Below the pieces are notes generated by a model that saw only the letters and a list, made by a program, of their open reading frames with translations, did not search any database and was not told where the DNA came from. Shown here in pieces: positions 8,332 through 16,457 of a stretch of 30,143 bases of DNA; position 1 is the stretch's first letter, and every line of letters starts with the position of its first letter. Made by a program: the position numbers and the translations under genes. Source of the stretch: a virus; the IMG/VR virus record IMGVR_UViG_3300031746_002900, positions 1-30,143 of that record. One strand, 5' to 3'.

Positions 8332-11300
8332 CGTCGCTTGTTGCCTCCAGGTCACGCTCAGCGTCAGTGAGTTCTCGCTCATCCATCGTGGTTACAGTAC
8401 GTGGAGCATGCACGTCAGTTGACGTTATCCAGTCACGTGCGCGTATCCCGCAGATGTCTTGTGGATTGATACCTGTTCCAAGGTAATTTTTCATACGGTC
8501 TAGTATCCCTAGTTTTACTAGGTCGTCGGGGGGCACTGCGTCATGATGGCGATCTAGGATGGATTTAAGTACGGGGCTATTTAAATGACGTGCGGTACGG
8601 TAATGCTGGGGTATGAGTGTACTGATGGCGGGCTCAAGGTGTACCACCATTATCTCTGTTATGTCGTCGTAATAGATTCCGTTAGGATAAGAGTTGATAG
8701 TTAGCCGTTGTCCAGGGTTTGCTAGCAGCATCGCTACGGAGTACTTGCGCTGGTTAGGTCGGTCTTCGCATACTGGGTTTGTGAGCATGGCGTTTAGGTA
8801 CATGCTCGACTCAGAGATACGGGCACCGCGTTCGATCATGTCCTGGTTGGCGGTTACGAAATCCAGGAAAATCTTCTTCCAATCCATTCCCAGAAATTCT
8901 GCAACTGCGAACATCCCCACAAAGGAAGAGATGTACCTGGGCTCGAGTCGAGACTTAAGCGGTATGGTTGCCGCATACGTCGAGAGTTCGAGTCTGACGG
9001 TATCGTACAGTGCTTGGATTTCATGGGCATGTGCGTACATCGCCGTATTGAGGCGGTATGCTATGTCGTAGATTTTTTCTGGAGTAAAACCAGCGCGCTT
9101 GAGGCAGATGAAGGAAGACTCGCGCCCTACTTGCTTAAGCGTTTCAATTACTAAAAGTCGGTTATAGTCCTGGGGTTTTTCAGTGGTGTTAATGGCGGCG
9201 AAGATGACGTTCATCTTTAAGCGTTTTGAGACTGAGTGTCCCGCCATGCCCATGCGCTTGCGCTCAGTGGCACCGCTTACCGTGCCTCGAACAGATTCCA
9301 TAATGTTCTGGGCGCGTTTACCGCGGGCGCTATCTTCCCCCGTTTCAAACTCATCGAAAATCATGGCGCGAGTATCGTAATTACACTCGTCAGCCATACT
9401 CGCTTCGGTTGCGTTATCCGATCCGTGGGAACTCCACAGCAGGAGTAGCTCACGGTAGAATGCATAGAAAGTGGAGAGAAGCGAAGATTTTCCTGAGTTC
9501 GATTCACCAGTAAAGAACGCCAAGAGCGTACGCTCAAATGCGTCCGAAATTGGGAAGGACATAATCATAAGGGGCAGGAGTGGAATTGTCTCGGCGTGAT
9601 TCTTAAGGACGAATCCCACATCATAAAGATGGAATAAGTCTTTTTGGAGTTGCTGCACATCGACAGTCTTACCGAAGTTGAGGTCTTCGATGGTTAGGCG
9701 CTTTTTGGGGCCAAACCAACCTTCAGGCGCTCGTCCACTATACCCTACGTCAAAGATGATCTCGCCGTCGCGGGGAACCAGCAACAAGGTGTAGTCTGTT
9801 CCAGTACCTGTACGAATGATCTTAAAGACATCCGGGCCACATACCACGTACTCTTGCCCCTCACCAAACCAGTGGTACCCTTGTTTAGGCAGGTTATCCA
9901 CATTGAGAGTCGGGATACCACGGGCCATATTGGTAACGGCTTCGCGAAAGTAGAACCGTAGCTTACGGTCAATGTTGGAGAGCTTGTCCCCACCCTTTTC
10001 AGCTGTTATGAAAGACGGGATTCCTAGGTGCTTGAGAGCGAATTCATGGAGGGTGCCTTCCACCTGCGCAAGTTGCTGAGCGATACTTGAAGCGTCGTCT
10101 AAACAAATTGTGTGGTACTCGCGGCGCTGGACGTTGTAGGTGACGAGAAGCTTTCCGGATCCTCCCTCGACATTACGCACACCCACGATTTGAAGGATGC
10201 CGCGGATAGCTTCTTCGCAGCGGAGAATGTAGCCGTACTCATCGTCTACTTGAGATGCCAGGTCGCGTATGAGGACTTCTGCGTTAATCCGTCCCGTGTA
10301 CTTATTGGCCAGTTCCTCTGCGTAGTATTCGTGGTCTTTTCGATTCTGTAAGCAAGCGCCTTGCGCTTTAGCGATATCGGATAGCTTTCGGTGGTCCAGC
10401 GCGTCTACCTGGTCCATCTCTATCACGGCGCGGTCAAACACCCAGCGCCAGGGCATTGCTATATTGGCTGGGTTTCCCAGCGTCTTCATAAGTACGTCGT
10501 ATCCGAGGCTGGGCGTATTGACTGCTTCGTCAAAGTCCTTGGCGGGGTAAAGGTCTTTCCATCCGTCGAATATGTACGTGTTTAGCTCTTTAAGGTCCCC
10601 GAGCCAGACACGAACAATTTTATCTCCCGCTTCGTTTGGTGCGTCACCTATTAGCAATGCTTCACTGATACCCGAAGACTTAAGGATGTCCTCGAGCTGA
10701 CTCCCACCTCCGCCGCCTCCCACGCTTATCAAGGGGTACTCACAAGCACCGCGTAGCACGTACTGTGACATGGTGGTGAGAGCGTCCATCTCACCTTCTA
10801 CAAGGTAGGCGCGCATGCCGGCGCCTTGCGCATTATGCAAAAGCGGCCCGTAGAGCTCCCAGCCTAGACCAAATATGCCGTGATGCTCGACGTAGTCGTC
10901 ATCAATCATCAGCCACTGGTGCCCTGGCTGCGGTACTCGAATCTTAATACGCCCAATTTCTGTGGGAGAGATGTGCAGTGGGAATACGAGTCCGCCGGCG
11001 TACTTCGCACTACTGCGGTACGCTGGTTCGATATAGGTGACTGCCGCCTCTGCGATGTTATCAGGTTTTTGTAGAGTGGTAGGGCTATTCATCCACGCTT
11101 TTGTTAATAGGTTATGCTCTGCTTCTAGTGCGATAGATATCTCGGCGAGAGGCGGGAGAATACCCACAGGGAGAGCCGGGAGTGTGTCAATGTGAATACG
11201 GCGTGTTTGGAGCAGCCACTCAAGCGATTCTTTAGCTCCGGCGTACTTTGGATTCGTTGGATCGCCAGCTGCACGGCACATGTAGTCATGCGTTATCCTG

Positions 11301-11704
11301 CACACCGCCGTTTTAGCGAGGGTGTTTAGGTGCATCGCCTCGAACTCGGCGGTAGTCTTCTTGGGAAGACCTTTAATGTTGTAGTCTTCTATTATGGACT
11401 TATAAGCGGCATCCTTAGTCTGACTCGTAATTATCGCATAGAGCTCTATGGGGTTAGAGGTGTGCTTTTTACACCCAAAGCACTTCGCATAGTGCTTACC
11501 GGTGTAGATGTTGAAAGAGGGGTTAGTGTCCGGGTGATCCGGGTGGACGCACAGACCCAGGAGCGTCCCCTCCGATTTGGTCATGAAGCGACCTTGGGGT
11601 TGGTGCGCTTTTACAAGCTGCTCCCATCCCTGGTGTCCAATCGCTTCCCAAATTTTGCTAAGCTGTGCTCCCGTCAGACCCGCTGTTTTCTTGATGTCTG
11701 TCAT
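8324..11704 (-). CDS. DnaG-type primase fused to an SF3/DUF927-like helicase
   Basis: This 1126-residue protein would prime and unwind DNA at the replication fork. From the ATG at 11704, an N-terminal zinc finger has C52 with His54/57, then CFGC (C75, C78). A TOPRIM core follows with VEGEMDAL (E303) and LIGDAPNEAGDK (D354). A long unassigned middle part (about 390-720) comes next. The ATPase has Walker A TGESNSGKSS (K739) and Walker B AMIFDEFE (D784, E785); the segment between them (SHGSDNATEAS) recalls DUF927-type phage helicases rather than DnaB. An in-frame GTG at 11746 could extend it by 14 residues. Its 5' end overlaps the upstream nuclease gene by 47 bases, and its stop overlaps the polymerase start, so the three genes form an operon. 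Confidence 0.85.
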   Translation of the reverse strand: MTDIKKTAGLTGAQLSKIWEAIGHQGWEQLVKAHQPQGRFMTKSEGTLLGLCVHPDHPDTNPSFNIYTGKHYAKCFGCKKHTSNPIELYAIITSQTKDAAYKSIIEDYNIKGLPKKTTAEFEAMHLNTLAKTAVCRITHDYMCRAAGDPTNPKYAGAKESLEWLLQTRRIHIDTLPALPVGILPPLAEISIALEAEHNLLTKAWMNSPTTLQKPDNIAEAAVTYIEPAYRSSAKYAGGLVFPLHISPTEIGRIKIRVPQPGHQWLMIDDDYVEHHGIFGLGWELYGPLLHNAQGAGMRAYLVEGEMDALTTMSQYVLRGACEYPLISVGGGGGGSQLEDILKSSGISEALLIGDAPNEAGDKIVRVWLGDLKELNTYIFDGWKDLYPAKDFDEAVNTPSLGYDVLMKTLGNPANIAMPWRWVFDRAVIEMDQVDALDHRKLSDIAKAQGACLQNRKDHEYYAEELANKYTGRINAEVLIRDLASQVDDEYGYILRCEEAIRGILQIVGVRNVEGGSGKLLVTYNVQRREYHTICLDDASSIAQQLAQVEGTLHEFALKHLGIPSFITAEKGGDKLSNIDRKLRFYFREAVTNMARGIPTLNVDNLPKQGYHWFGEGQEYVVCGPDVFKIIRTGTGTDYTLLLVPRDGEIIFDVGYSGRAPEGWFGPKKRLTIEDLNFGKTVDVQQLQKDLFHLYDVGFVLKNHAETIPLLPLMIMSFPISDAFERTLLAFFTGESNSGKSSLLSTFYAFYRELLLLWSSHGSDNATEASMADECNYDTRAMIFDEFETGEDSARGKRAQNIMESVRGTVSGATERKRMGMAGHSVSKRLKMNVIFAAINTTEKPQDYNRLLVIETLKQVGRESSFICLKRAGFTPEKIYDIAYRLNTAMYAHAHEIQALYDTVRLELSTYAATIPLKSRLEPRYISSFVGMFAVAEFLGMDWKKIFLDFVTANQDMIERGARISESSMYLNAMLTNPVCEDRPNQRKYSVAMLLANPGQRLTINSYPNGIYYDDITEIMVVHLEPAISTLIPQHYRTARHLNSPVLKSILDRHHDAVPPDDLVKLGILDRMKNYLGTGINPQDICGIRARDWITSTDVHAPRTVTTMDERELTDAERDLEATSDDV

Positions 11705-12497
11705 GGTTACCCAGAACGTAGGCCGGACACTCTGTGCGGTTGTCACACCAGTTACACAAAGGTCCAGTTTTGGTTTTGTCGAAATCTGCCGTGTTGACCG
11801 TGGCTTTGTTCAGGCGCGTCATCACATTGTTGTAGAGTGTATCGAGGTCACCAACCGGCACTCGCTTTTCAGACAGTTCAATGGCGCCTTCTTGTACCCA
11901 GTGAATACCCGGTATCACGTGTGTGATTTCAGGATAATTGACTTTGATGAGGTAGTAGTACGCCTCAAACTGATGCGCGTAATACTCGAGGCTCCTCCTA
12001 GAACCCGTCTTGTGGTCAATTACCACGAAAAAAGGAGAATGCGCGATACACAACCCTACGTCGAGAACTCCGCGCAGCATGCCACTATTATCAAAAAACT
12101 TGAGTGCCCGGTCATCATAGCTAGCAGCGAGTTTTTTCTCTACAAGCAAGTTACCGCGTACACCGTGTTTAGTGCAGTACGCGCTAAAGCGACGCAGAAA
12201 ACTCTCCACTGATGGCACCATGTCCAACACGCGGGTCCGTTCGGGAGTGCACAACTTGTGCAGCTCCATGGCATTTCTTGTTGCGACCTCTACCGTCATA
12301 CCGTTGAGCGCAACTTCAATGATACTATGAACAGCTTTACCGACCAGCGCGTCTGCGTTATACGACTCCACTTTGCGTTTTATCACATACGAAAAATGGA
12401 ACTTTTTAGGACATTGTGCAGCGGTGTCAGCTTTAGACGTAGACCACGGCGCGTACTTGGATACAAACGCGGACGGAGCAACTCTGTCAGATAACAT
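11658..12497 (-). CDS. RecB/Cas4-like PD-(D/E)XK nuclease with Fe-S cysteines (279 aa)
   Basis: I chose the ATG at 12497 because GGGAGGA lies 6 bases upstream; the longer frame (to 12644) would start inside the terminator. The nuclease core shows H57, D146 (GVLDVG), DHK (D161, K163) and the following QFEAYYYL (Q176), the order of the PDDEXK_1 group. One N-terminal Cys (C29, QCPKKFHF) and a C-terminal CNWCDNRTEC (C248, C251, C257) match the four ligands of a 4Fe-4S cluster in Cas4 and AddB-type nucleases. It probably processes DNA ends in replication or recombination. There is no sign of CRISPR genes, so it is not a CRISPR Cas4. A similar nuclease is encoded at 17597-18439. Confidence 0.85.
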   Translation of the reverse strand: MLSDRVAPSAFVSKYAPWSTSKADTAAQCPKKFHFSYVIKRKVESYNADALVGKAVHSIIEVALNGMTVEVATRNAMELHKLCTPERTRVLDMVPSVESFLRRFSAYCTKHGVRGNLLVEKKLAASYDDRALKFFDNSGMLRGVLDVGLCIAHSPFFVVIDHKTGSRRSLEYYAHQFEAYYYLIKVNYPEITHVIPGIHWVQEGAIELSEKRVPVGDLDTLYNNVMTRLNKATVNTADFDKTKTGPLCNWCDNRTECPAYVLGNHDRHQENSGSDGSTA

Positions 12498-12510
12498 GGA
12501 GAATCCTCCC

Positions 12511-12584
12511 AAGAAAAAAAGAGACTGAAGAACTGCTACAGTGGCCGTGGGGGGGAACAAACCACTGCAGCAGTCTTCAGTCTC
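12511..12584 (-). terminator. Long hairpin terminator for the leftward gene at 12601-13596
   Basis: Arms at 12521-12544 and 12562-12584 pair over about 22 base pairs with one mismatch and one bulged base, closing a 17-base loop. On the minus strand the hairpin is followed by a run of seven T (plus-strand A run at 12514-12520), the usual form of an intrinsic terminator. The stem is unusually long, so it may also be an RNase III site or protect the upstream message. The ribosome site of the next gene starts only a few bases after the T run, so some read-through or a promoter just there is needed for the nuclease operon. Confidence 0.8.
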
Positions 12585-12600
12585 AGGATACGAACGCCGA

Positions 12601-13596
12601 CTACATCTTGCTGGTATCGTTTGCCAGGTCGTCAGACCCTTCACCGACAGCGTCAGGGTCCGCCGGTGGAACGATGTTCATGCCGCCGCCGGCACTCGAA
12701 ACCGCCGCGTCATCTACCGCGCCTTGAGCTTTACGGTAAACCGCCGCAGTGGTCGCCAGTACGTAATCCCGCTCTGCAGCCGCGGACATCGCGTCACAGA
12801 AGGGATAGATGGCGGTGGGGACGCGCTCCTCGTTGATTGGAGCAACCGTCATGACAAACCAGCGCATGGACTTGTCGGTCGCGCTTTTGCGCTCTTCGGT
12901 ACCAATCTTGTACCAACGCATCCAGGGCACACTTGTGCGCTGGGCGAAGTTGATCAGTTGCCGGCCAGCGGAGTTGCTGGTCTTCTGGAAACGGACGAGG
13001 ACGATGTCCTGGAGGTTGCGACGGAGCATGAACGCGTTGACCTCGTCGCGGCAGGACTGACTGACAGGCATGCTCTTATCGCGCCATGGGCGATAGTAAC
13101 AGTCGGCGCACTTACCGTGGGCGTCGCCGTACTTGCGGTCGTTCGAGCGGCAGAGGACTTGGAATCCGCCTTCGCTGTTATTATCCGCTGTCAGTGTGCG
13201 GCTCTCCCAGACAACGAGGGGCGTGCCTTCGAACGTCTTGCCAACGAACTCGTTGCTCGTGAGGAAGAAGTTGCCCGGAGCCATGTCCTCGGGACGGTTG
13301 GGATTGGCACCTACGCCGTGATACAGCTTGAGCTCGGTGTACACGGGATTAGCGCTGTCGGTGAGAACGCCCCTCTTATTGGGGTTGAGCTGTGCGAGAA
13401 TCTTCAGAAGGTTTTCTTGGAACTCCTCGGGGAAGCTGAAGATCGTCTCCTCGATCTCTTCCCGCGTTTTGATGTCTTGCTCGACACGCAGAAGCCGTTG
13501 TCCGTACTCGTGCAGGAAGAGGTCATTCCCTTCAAAGCGAGCGAGAGCGTTACCGGTATCCACCGTGGCGAGCGCGTCTGTTTTCGTTTCAGTCAT
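12601..13596 (-). CDS. Cys-containing protein of unknown function, possibly DNA-binding (331 aa)
   Basis: I chose the ATG at 13596, preceded by GGAG at good spacing; a GTG at 13620 would add 8 residues. The middle of the protein has four Cys (one at VLCRSND, then KCADC, then QSCRDE) that could bind zinc. Aromatic and basic residues follow (WMRWYK, MRWFVMT), and the C-terminus is a loose, acidic tail. A zinc-bearing core plus acidic tail, its place at the head of the replication block and its own strong terminator would suit an abundant single-strand DNA-binding protein. That is a guess from context; I do not recognise the family with certainty. Confidence 0.7.
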   Translation of the reverse strand: MTETKTDALATVDTGNALARFEGNDLFLHEYGQRLLRVEQDIKTREEIEETIFSFPEEFQENLLKILAQLNPNKRGVLTDSANPVYTELKLYHGVGANPNRPEDMAPGNFFLTSNEFVGKTFEGTPLVVWESRTLTADNNSEGGFQVLCRSNDRKYGDAHGKCADCYYRPWRDKSMPVSQSCRDEVNAFMLRRNLQDIVLVRFQKTSNSAGRQLINFAQRTSVPWMRWYKIGTEERKSATDKSMRWFVMTVAPINEERVPTAIYPFCDAMSAAAERDYVLATTAAVYRKAQGAVDDAAVSSAGGGMNIVPPADPDAVGEGSDDLANDTSKM

Positions 13597-13712
13597 GTGT
13601 TCTCCGTGTTCCTTTGTCACTGTTGGTTTGTTTGAGGCCCTAGTACTATCACCATCCGCTTGCCCTGTCTAGGATGTTAAGGTAGAACTACATTAACGTA
13701 CAGGAGGGTGAC
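13597..13712. promoter_or_regulatory. Divergent intergenic region upstream of the sigma-factor gene
   Basis: About 115 bases separate the leftward gene start from the sigma gene start. For rightward transcription, TTGCCC (13660-13665) and TAGAAC (13683-13688) are 17 bases apart, a weak sigma-70-like promoter. AGGAGGG at 13702-13708 is a strong ribosome site for the sigma gene. For the leftward gene I see AAAGGA and GGAGA ribosome-site candidates but no convincing promoter. The TATACT box found at two other divergent gaps is absent here. Confidence 0.35.
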
Positions 13713-14726
13713 ATGTCGGATGATTTCTTCTCTGACCGTACCTTTAAGACTTATTACGACGATGTCGGTAAGCACACAGTACTCACAACTCCTCAGGAGC
13801 GTGAACTTCTACTACGTTACAAGACGTGTCCACTATGTCATAAACGTTTGCCGCACCTAATCCGCCGTCCTAACTGCCCACATTGCGGAGAGATCTCGCC
13901 ACAGCGTGGCGATGGTAAAGCAGCTACTTGTACCACATGTGGCAAGCGTTTTGACCTAATCGTACCTCCGGCTTACTGCCCAGAATGTGGGTCATCTCGC
14001 GACACAATAGCGAGAGAGCAAATCCTAGTTACAAATTTACGTTTCGTCGTAAAGATGGCCAAGAAGTACTCTCGGCATCCATCCCACATACAGCGTTTAG
14101 TGTCGGCAGGTAACGTAGGTCTTATAGTGGCTCTCGACAAATTCGAGATTGAGCGCGGCACCAAGTTCCTAACGTACGCTGCATGGTGGATACAGAAGGA
14201 AATCCGAGAAGAACTCTATAACGGAGGGCTTGTTCGGATTCCCTCCCACAAACAGAAAACACAGCGTAAAAAGCAGAAGTTAGGAGCCTACACGTGTGTG
14301 GCTTGCGGATTACAAGCACATGACCCGTTAATCGCGTGTAAGTGTTCCCCCGGATTGTCTCCTGAATACTTCCAGACAGAGACTCTCGAAGACGAGTGCT
14401 TAACCACCCTAGTACCGATCGATAACGTCACGTTAATCGACGAGGACGATGCGGAGTTTCAGTATATTGACTCCACGATGGCAGATGCGCTGCGTGAAGC
14501 AATAACGTCTCTGGCAGTCCGCGTACGTGACCAATTCATCTTGATCCAGTACTACGACGTTGCACGTGATGACCGGAAAAATGGGAGTAAAACACTCCCA
14601 GAGATTGCCGAGATTTCAGGGGTTACGCCGGAGAGAGTCCGGCAGGTGAAGATGAAAGTCCTCAAAGAGCTCAAGAAAGAGCTTCAGAGGAGGTCACTCC
14701 GGGGGTCTGAGGATATCTGCAGGTAG
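13713..14726 (+). CDS. Sigma-70 family factor with several zinc-binding insertions
   Basis: A 337-residue sigma factor that would direct RNA polymerase, plausibly the viral enzyme encoded downstream, to viral promoters. Residues 8-37 resemble region 1.2. Four CxxC pairs follow (C39/C42, C55/C58, C73/C76, C89/C92), enough for two zinc ribbons. Region 2 spans about 98-180 and is very typical: LVTNLRFVVKMAKKYS, SAGNVGLIVALDKFE and FLTYAAWWIQKEIR. A third Cys group (C195, C198, C209, C211) sits where region 3 should begin. Region 4 (about 260-325) includes the helix-turn-helix TLPEIAEISGVTPERVRQVK. The first insert takes the position of the non-conserved region between 1.2 and 2.1. The start follows AGGAGGG. 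The gene ends two bases before the convergent parB stop. Confidence 0.9.
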   Translation: MSDDFFSDRTFKTYYDDVGKHTVLTTPQERELLLRYKTCPLCHKRLPHLIRRPNCPHCGEISPQRGDGKAATCTTCGKRFDLIVPPAYCPECGSSRDTIAREQILVTNLRFVVKMAKKYSRHPSHIQRLVSAGNVGLIVALDKFEIERGTKFLTYAAWWIQKEIREELYNGGLVRIPSHKQKTQRKKQKLGAYTCVACGLQAHDPLIACKCSPGLSPEYFQTETLEDECLTTLVPIDNVTLIDEDDAEFQYIDSTMADALREAITSLAVRVRDQFILIQYYDVARDDRKNGSKTLPEIAEISGVTPERVRQVKMKVLKELKKELQRRSLRGSEDICR

Positions 14727-14728
14727 GC

Positions 14729-15622
14729 TTACTTGCTGAGGTCGGGGAGCTCGACGACCTCGAGCTTACAGTTGTGCTTGCACGCGGCAATCCAACCCTC
14801 GAAGTATGCCCTGCGCTTGGGGCTCTGGGCCTTGGCACGGTAGGTTTCGCCGTACACCAGGGCTTGCACGTACGACTCCTTGGCGGTCTCCGGCTTCATC
14901 ATCTTCTTGACTGAGGCATCGGTGTAGTCCACGAACTTCGGAGCGCGTGGAGCCTTCTTCTTGTTGTCGCCCTTCTCTTTGCCCTTGGCACCGTCTTCGA
15001 CACTCTTCATCTTGTCGAGGAACCTAGTGGTCGCTTCCTCAACCCAGTATGGGTTGGCCCCGTCTTTGACGATGGCGTCGACCAGGCGGTTCATGGCGCG
15101 AACGTGCTTCGGGTTCTCAGCGTCGAGCCGGCAGAGGTTGCGCGCCTGGGAGAAGTTGATCTTGTCCTGCGCCACGTACTTCTGGATGTCTTCCGGAAGT
15201 GACATGAGCGCCAAGTACTGGTTGATACTGCCCACAGTAACGCCGAACTTTGCCGCGAGGTCTTTCACTGACCGCTTGGCTTCGGCTTTCAGGAAGAGAT
15301 ACTCCTTGGCGATTTCCATGGGAGCGTTGTCTTTGCGCGCCAGGTTGACCACGAGGGCCTTCTCACGGTAGTCGGCTTCGTCCGCGATTTCCGTGATGAC
15401 CACGAGTGCCGTATCGATGCCAGCTTCCTTGAGGGCAGTGTACCGGCGGCGACCGTCAACGAGGTAGTACTTACCCGTTTCCGCGTCGAGGCTGACGTTG
15501 ATCGGGACGAGCTGGCCTTCGTTCTTGATACTCTGTACCAGGCCGGAGATGTCACCAATCTTCTCGCGATTCCAGTGCTCGCGGAGGTTAATTTCAGACA
15601 GGGGTAGCGTGAGATTTTCCAT
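14729..15622 (-). CDS. parB: ParB-like DNA-binding protein (297 aa)
   Basis: I chose the ATG at 15622 because GAAAGGA lies 6 bases upstream; an ATG at 15637 would add five residues. The N-terminal ParB/Srx domain shows QSIKNEGQLVPINV and VDGRRRYTALKEAG, the counterpart of the GERRxRA nucleotide-binding motif. A helix-turn-helix follows (VKDLAAKFGVTVGSINQYLA). A Lys-rich linker (KGKEKGDNKKKAPR) leads to a C-terminal domain with YVQALVYGETYRAKA and a basic, aromatic end. No ParA is visible, so the role may be gene regulation, genome positioning or recombination rather than partition. It is the last gene of the minus-strand block that begins near 20869. Confidence 0.85.
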   Translation of the reverse strand: MENLTLPLSEINLREHWNREKIGDISGLVQSIKNEGQLVPINVSLDAETGKYYLVDGRRRYTALKEAGIDTALVVITEIADEADYREKALVVNLARKDNAPMEIAKEYLFLKAEAKRSVKDLAAKFGVTVGSINQYLALMSLPEDIQKYVAQDKINFSQARNLCRLDAENPKHVRAMNRLVDAIVKDGANPYWVEEATTRFLDKMKSVEDGAKGKEKGDNKKKAPRAPKFVDYTDASVKKMMKPETAKESYVQALVYGETYRAKAQSPKRRAYFEGWIAACKHNCKLEVVELPDLSK

Positions 15623-15636
15623 CTCGATTCCTTTCA

Positions 15637-15897
15637 TCAGGTCTCAGTGGTTGCGTGTTGCAGCTCGTATAAGACCGCAGATTTGTTAATTTGGTGAAGC
15701 TCTAAACACTCCACCGGCTTACCTTCTAGTATCGCGCCGACGGCGTGAAAGAGCTCCACAGCTTGCGGGATAATGCTCCGTGAGTCGTTGTACGTTACCA
15801 TGTACAGCGCCCGTATCGCCTGGAGCTTATCTTCCGCTTTTCCCTTGTTCGAACGGGCTCGTGCCGTGCACTGGGCACTTGTAGACGCCGACTTCAT
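15637..15897 (-). CDS. Small protein of unknown function (up to 86 aa)
   Basis: The frame is open from an ATG at 15897 to a stop just before parB. The first 24 residues overlap the end of the zinc-ribbon gene in another frame and look like out-of-frame sequence, so translation may really begin later, for example at the ATG at 15801. The part after that reads like a real protein (SIIPQAVELFHAVGAILEGK, then LHQINKSAVLYELQ). It is a short helical, soluble protein without motifs. Tight spacing with its neighbours indicates an operon. Function unknown. Confidence 0.5.
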   Translation of the reverse strand: MKSASTSAQCTARARSNKGKAEDKLQAIRALYMVTYNDSRSIIPQAVELFHAVGAILEGKPVECLELHQINKSAVLYELQHATTET

Positions 15898-15991
15898 CGA
15901 GCACCTCCAAAGGTGCGCCGCAGAGCGGGCACTTGTCTGTCCCTAGCTTCTCGAATTCGGGTTTTGCTTCAGATACGCCGTATTTTTCCAT
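15827..15991 (-). CDS. Zinc-ribbon mini-protein (54 aa)
   Basis: An ATG at 15991-15989 overlaps the stop of the upstream gene (TGATG), and the frame runs 54 codons to a TAA at 15827. The protein contains CPLCGAPLE (C21, C24) and, 15 residues on, KCPVHG (C39, H42), a compact CxxC/CxxH zinc-binding pattern. The CPLCG...CPVHG form is typical of small zinc ribbons in phages and archaea. It could be a transcription or nucleic-acid accessory factor, but nothing in the sequence says which. Its 3' end overlaps the next small gene by 71 bases if that gene starts at 15897. Confidence 0.65.
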   Translation of the reverse strand: MEKYGVSEAKPEFEKLGTDKCPLCGAPLEVLDEVGVYKCPVHGTSPFEQGKSGR

Positions 15992-16449
15992 CACGCGCTC
16001 TCAAGGTCTTCGACAGCAGCCTCTTCGACTTCTTCACCCTCATCCGCGATGCTCTCGAGCTCTTGAGACAGCTTCTCGTCCGGGGGAAGCTCTTTCTCCT
16101 TCTTCTCTTTCTTGGGCTTCACGGGCTTGTCGCCAGTGTTGAAGGCGTCAGCAATGAGGTCTGCAACGCGTGCGCGGCAACCGCGGCGCTTCTTCTCTTC
16201 GCCCTCGTTGGAGCAGAGGTTGTCGAGGGTGTTGATGACGTAGGCGTCGGTACCGCGCCCCTTGATCATGACAATCACCTCGGGAAGGTTCTGCGTATCA
16301 GGATAGCCTCCAATGGCTTCCTTGAACTTGGCCAGAGCTATCCGGCGCTCATTCTCCGCGGCGACCATGCCTTGGACTTCGTCGAGCTCACGCTGGGTCT
16401 CTTCCTTCTTCCCGCACCGGCCACAAATGGTCTCTACCTTGACTTTCAT
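15991..16449 (-). CDS. Small Cys-containing protein with charged C-terminal tail (152 aa)
   Basis: The ATG follows AGGAGGA that overlaps the stop of the endolysin gene. The N-terminus holds CGRCGKKEE (C9, C12) and a second Cys pair lies around LCSNEGEEKKRRGCRARV, together enough for one zinc site. The last 45 residues are a Lys-rich stretch (KPKKEKKEKEL) then a strongly acidic tail (DEGEEVEEAAVEDLE). That layout suggests a nucleic-acid or protein-binding adaptor. I do not recognise the family. Its TGATG overlap with the zinc-ribbon mini-protein shows that the two are translated together. Confidence 0.7.
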   Translation of the reverse strand: MKVKVETICGRCGKKEETQRELDEVQGMVAAENERRIALAKFKEAIGGYPDTQNLPEVIVMIKGRGTDAYVINTLDNLCSNEGEEKKRRGCRARVADLIADAFNTGDKPVKPKKEKKEKELPPDEKLSQELESIADEGEEVEEAAVEDLESA

Positions 16450-16457
16450 GGTTCCTC

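Noticed and set aside
11577-12212. 211-codon plus-strand frame opposite the nuclease gene
   Set aside because: It lies opposite conserved nuclease and primase motifs, has no ribosome site and no recognisable domain.
11658-12497. Cas4-like nuclease as sign of a CRISPR system
   Set aside because: No Cas1/Cas2 or other Cas genes and no repeat-spacer array are present; the same fold is common in phage recombination nucleases.
12498-12644. N-terminal extension of the nuclease to 12644
   Set aside because: The added 49 residues would be translated from the terminator hairpin and its flanks, and a strong ribosome site marks the ATG at 12497.
12541-13635. 364-codon plus-strand frame opposite the 331-residue gene
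   Set aside because: It is a reverse-strand shadow; the minus-strand frame has a ribosome site, Cys pattern and a terminator right after its stop.
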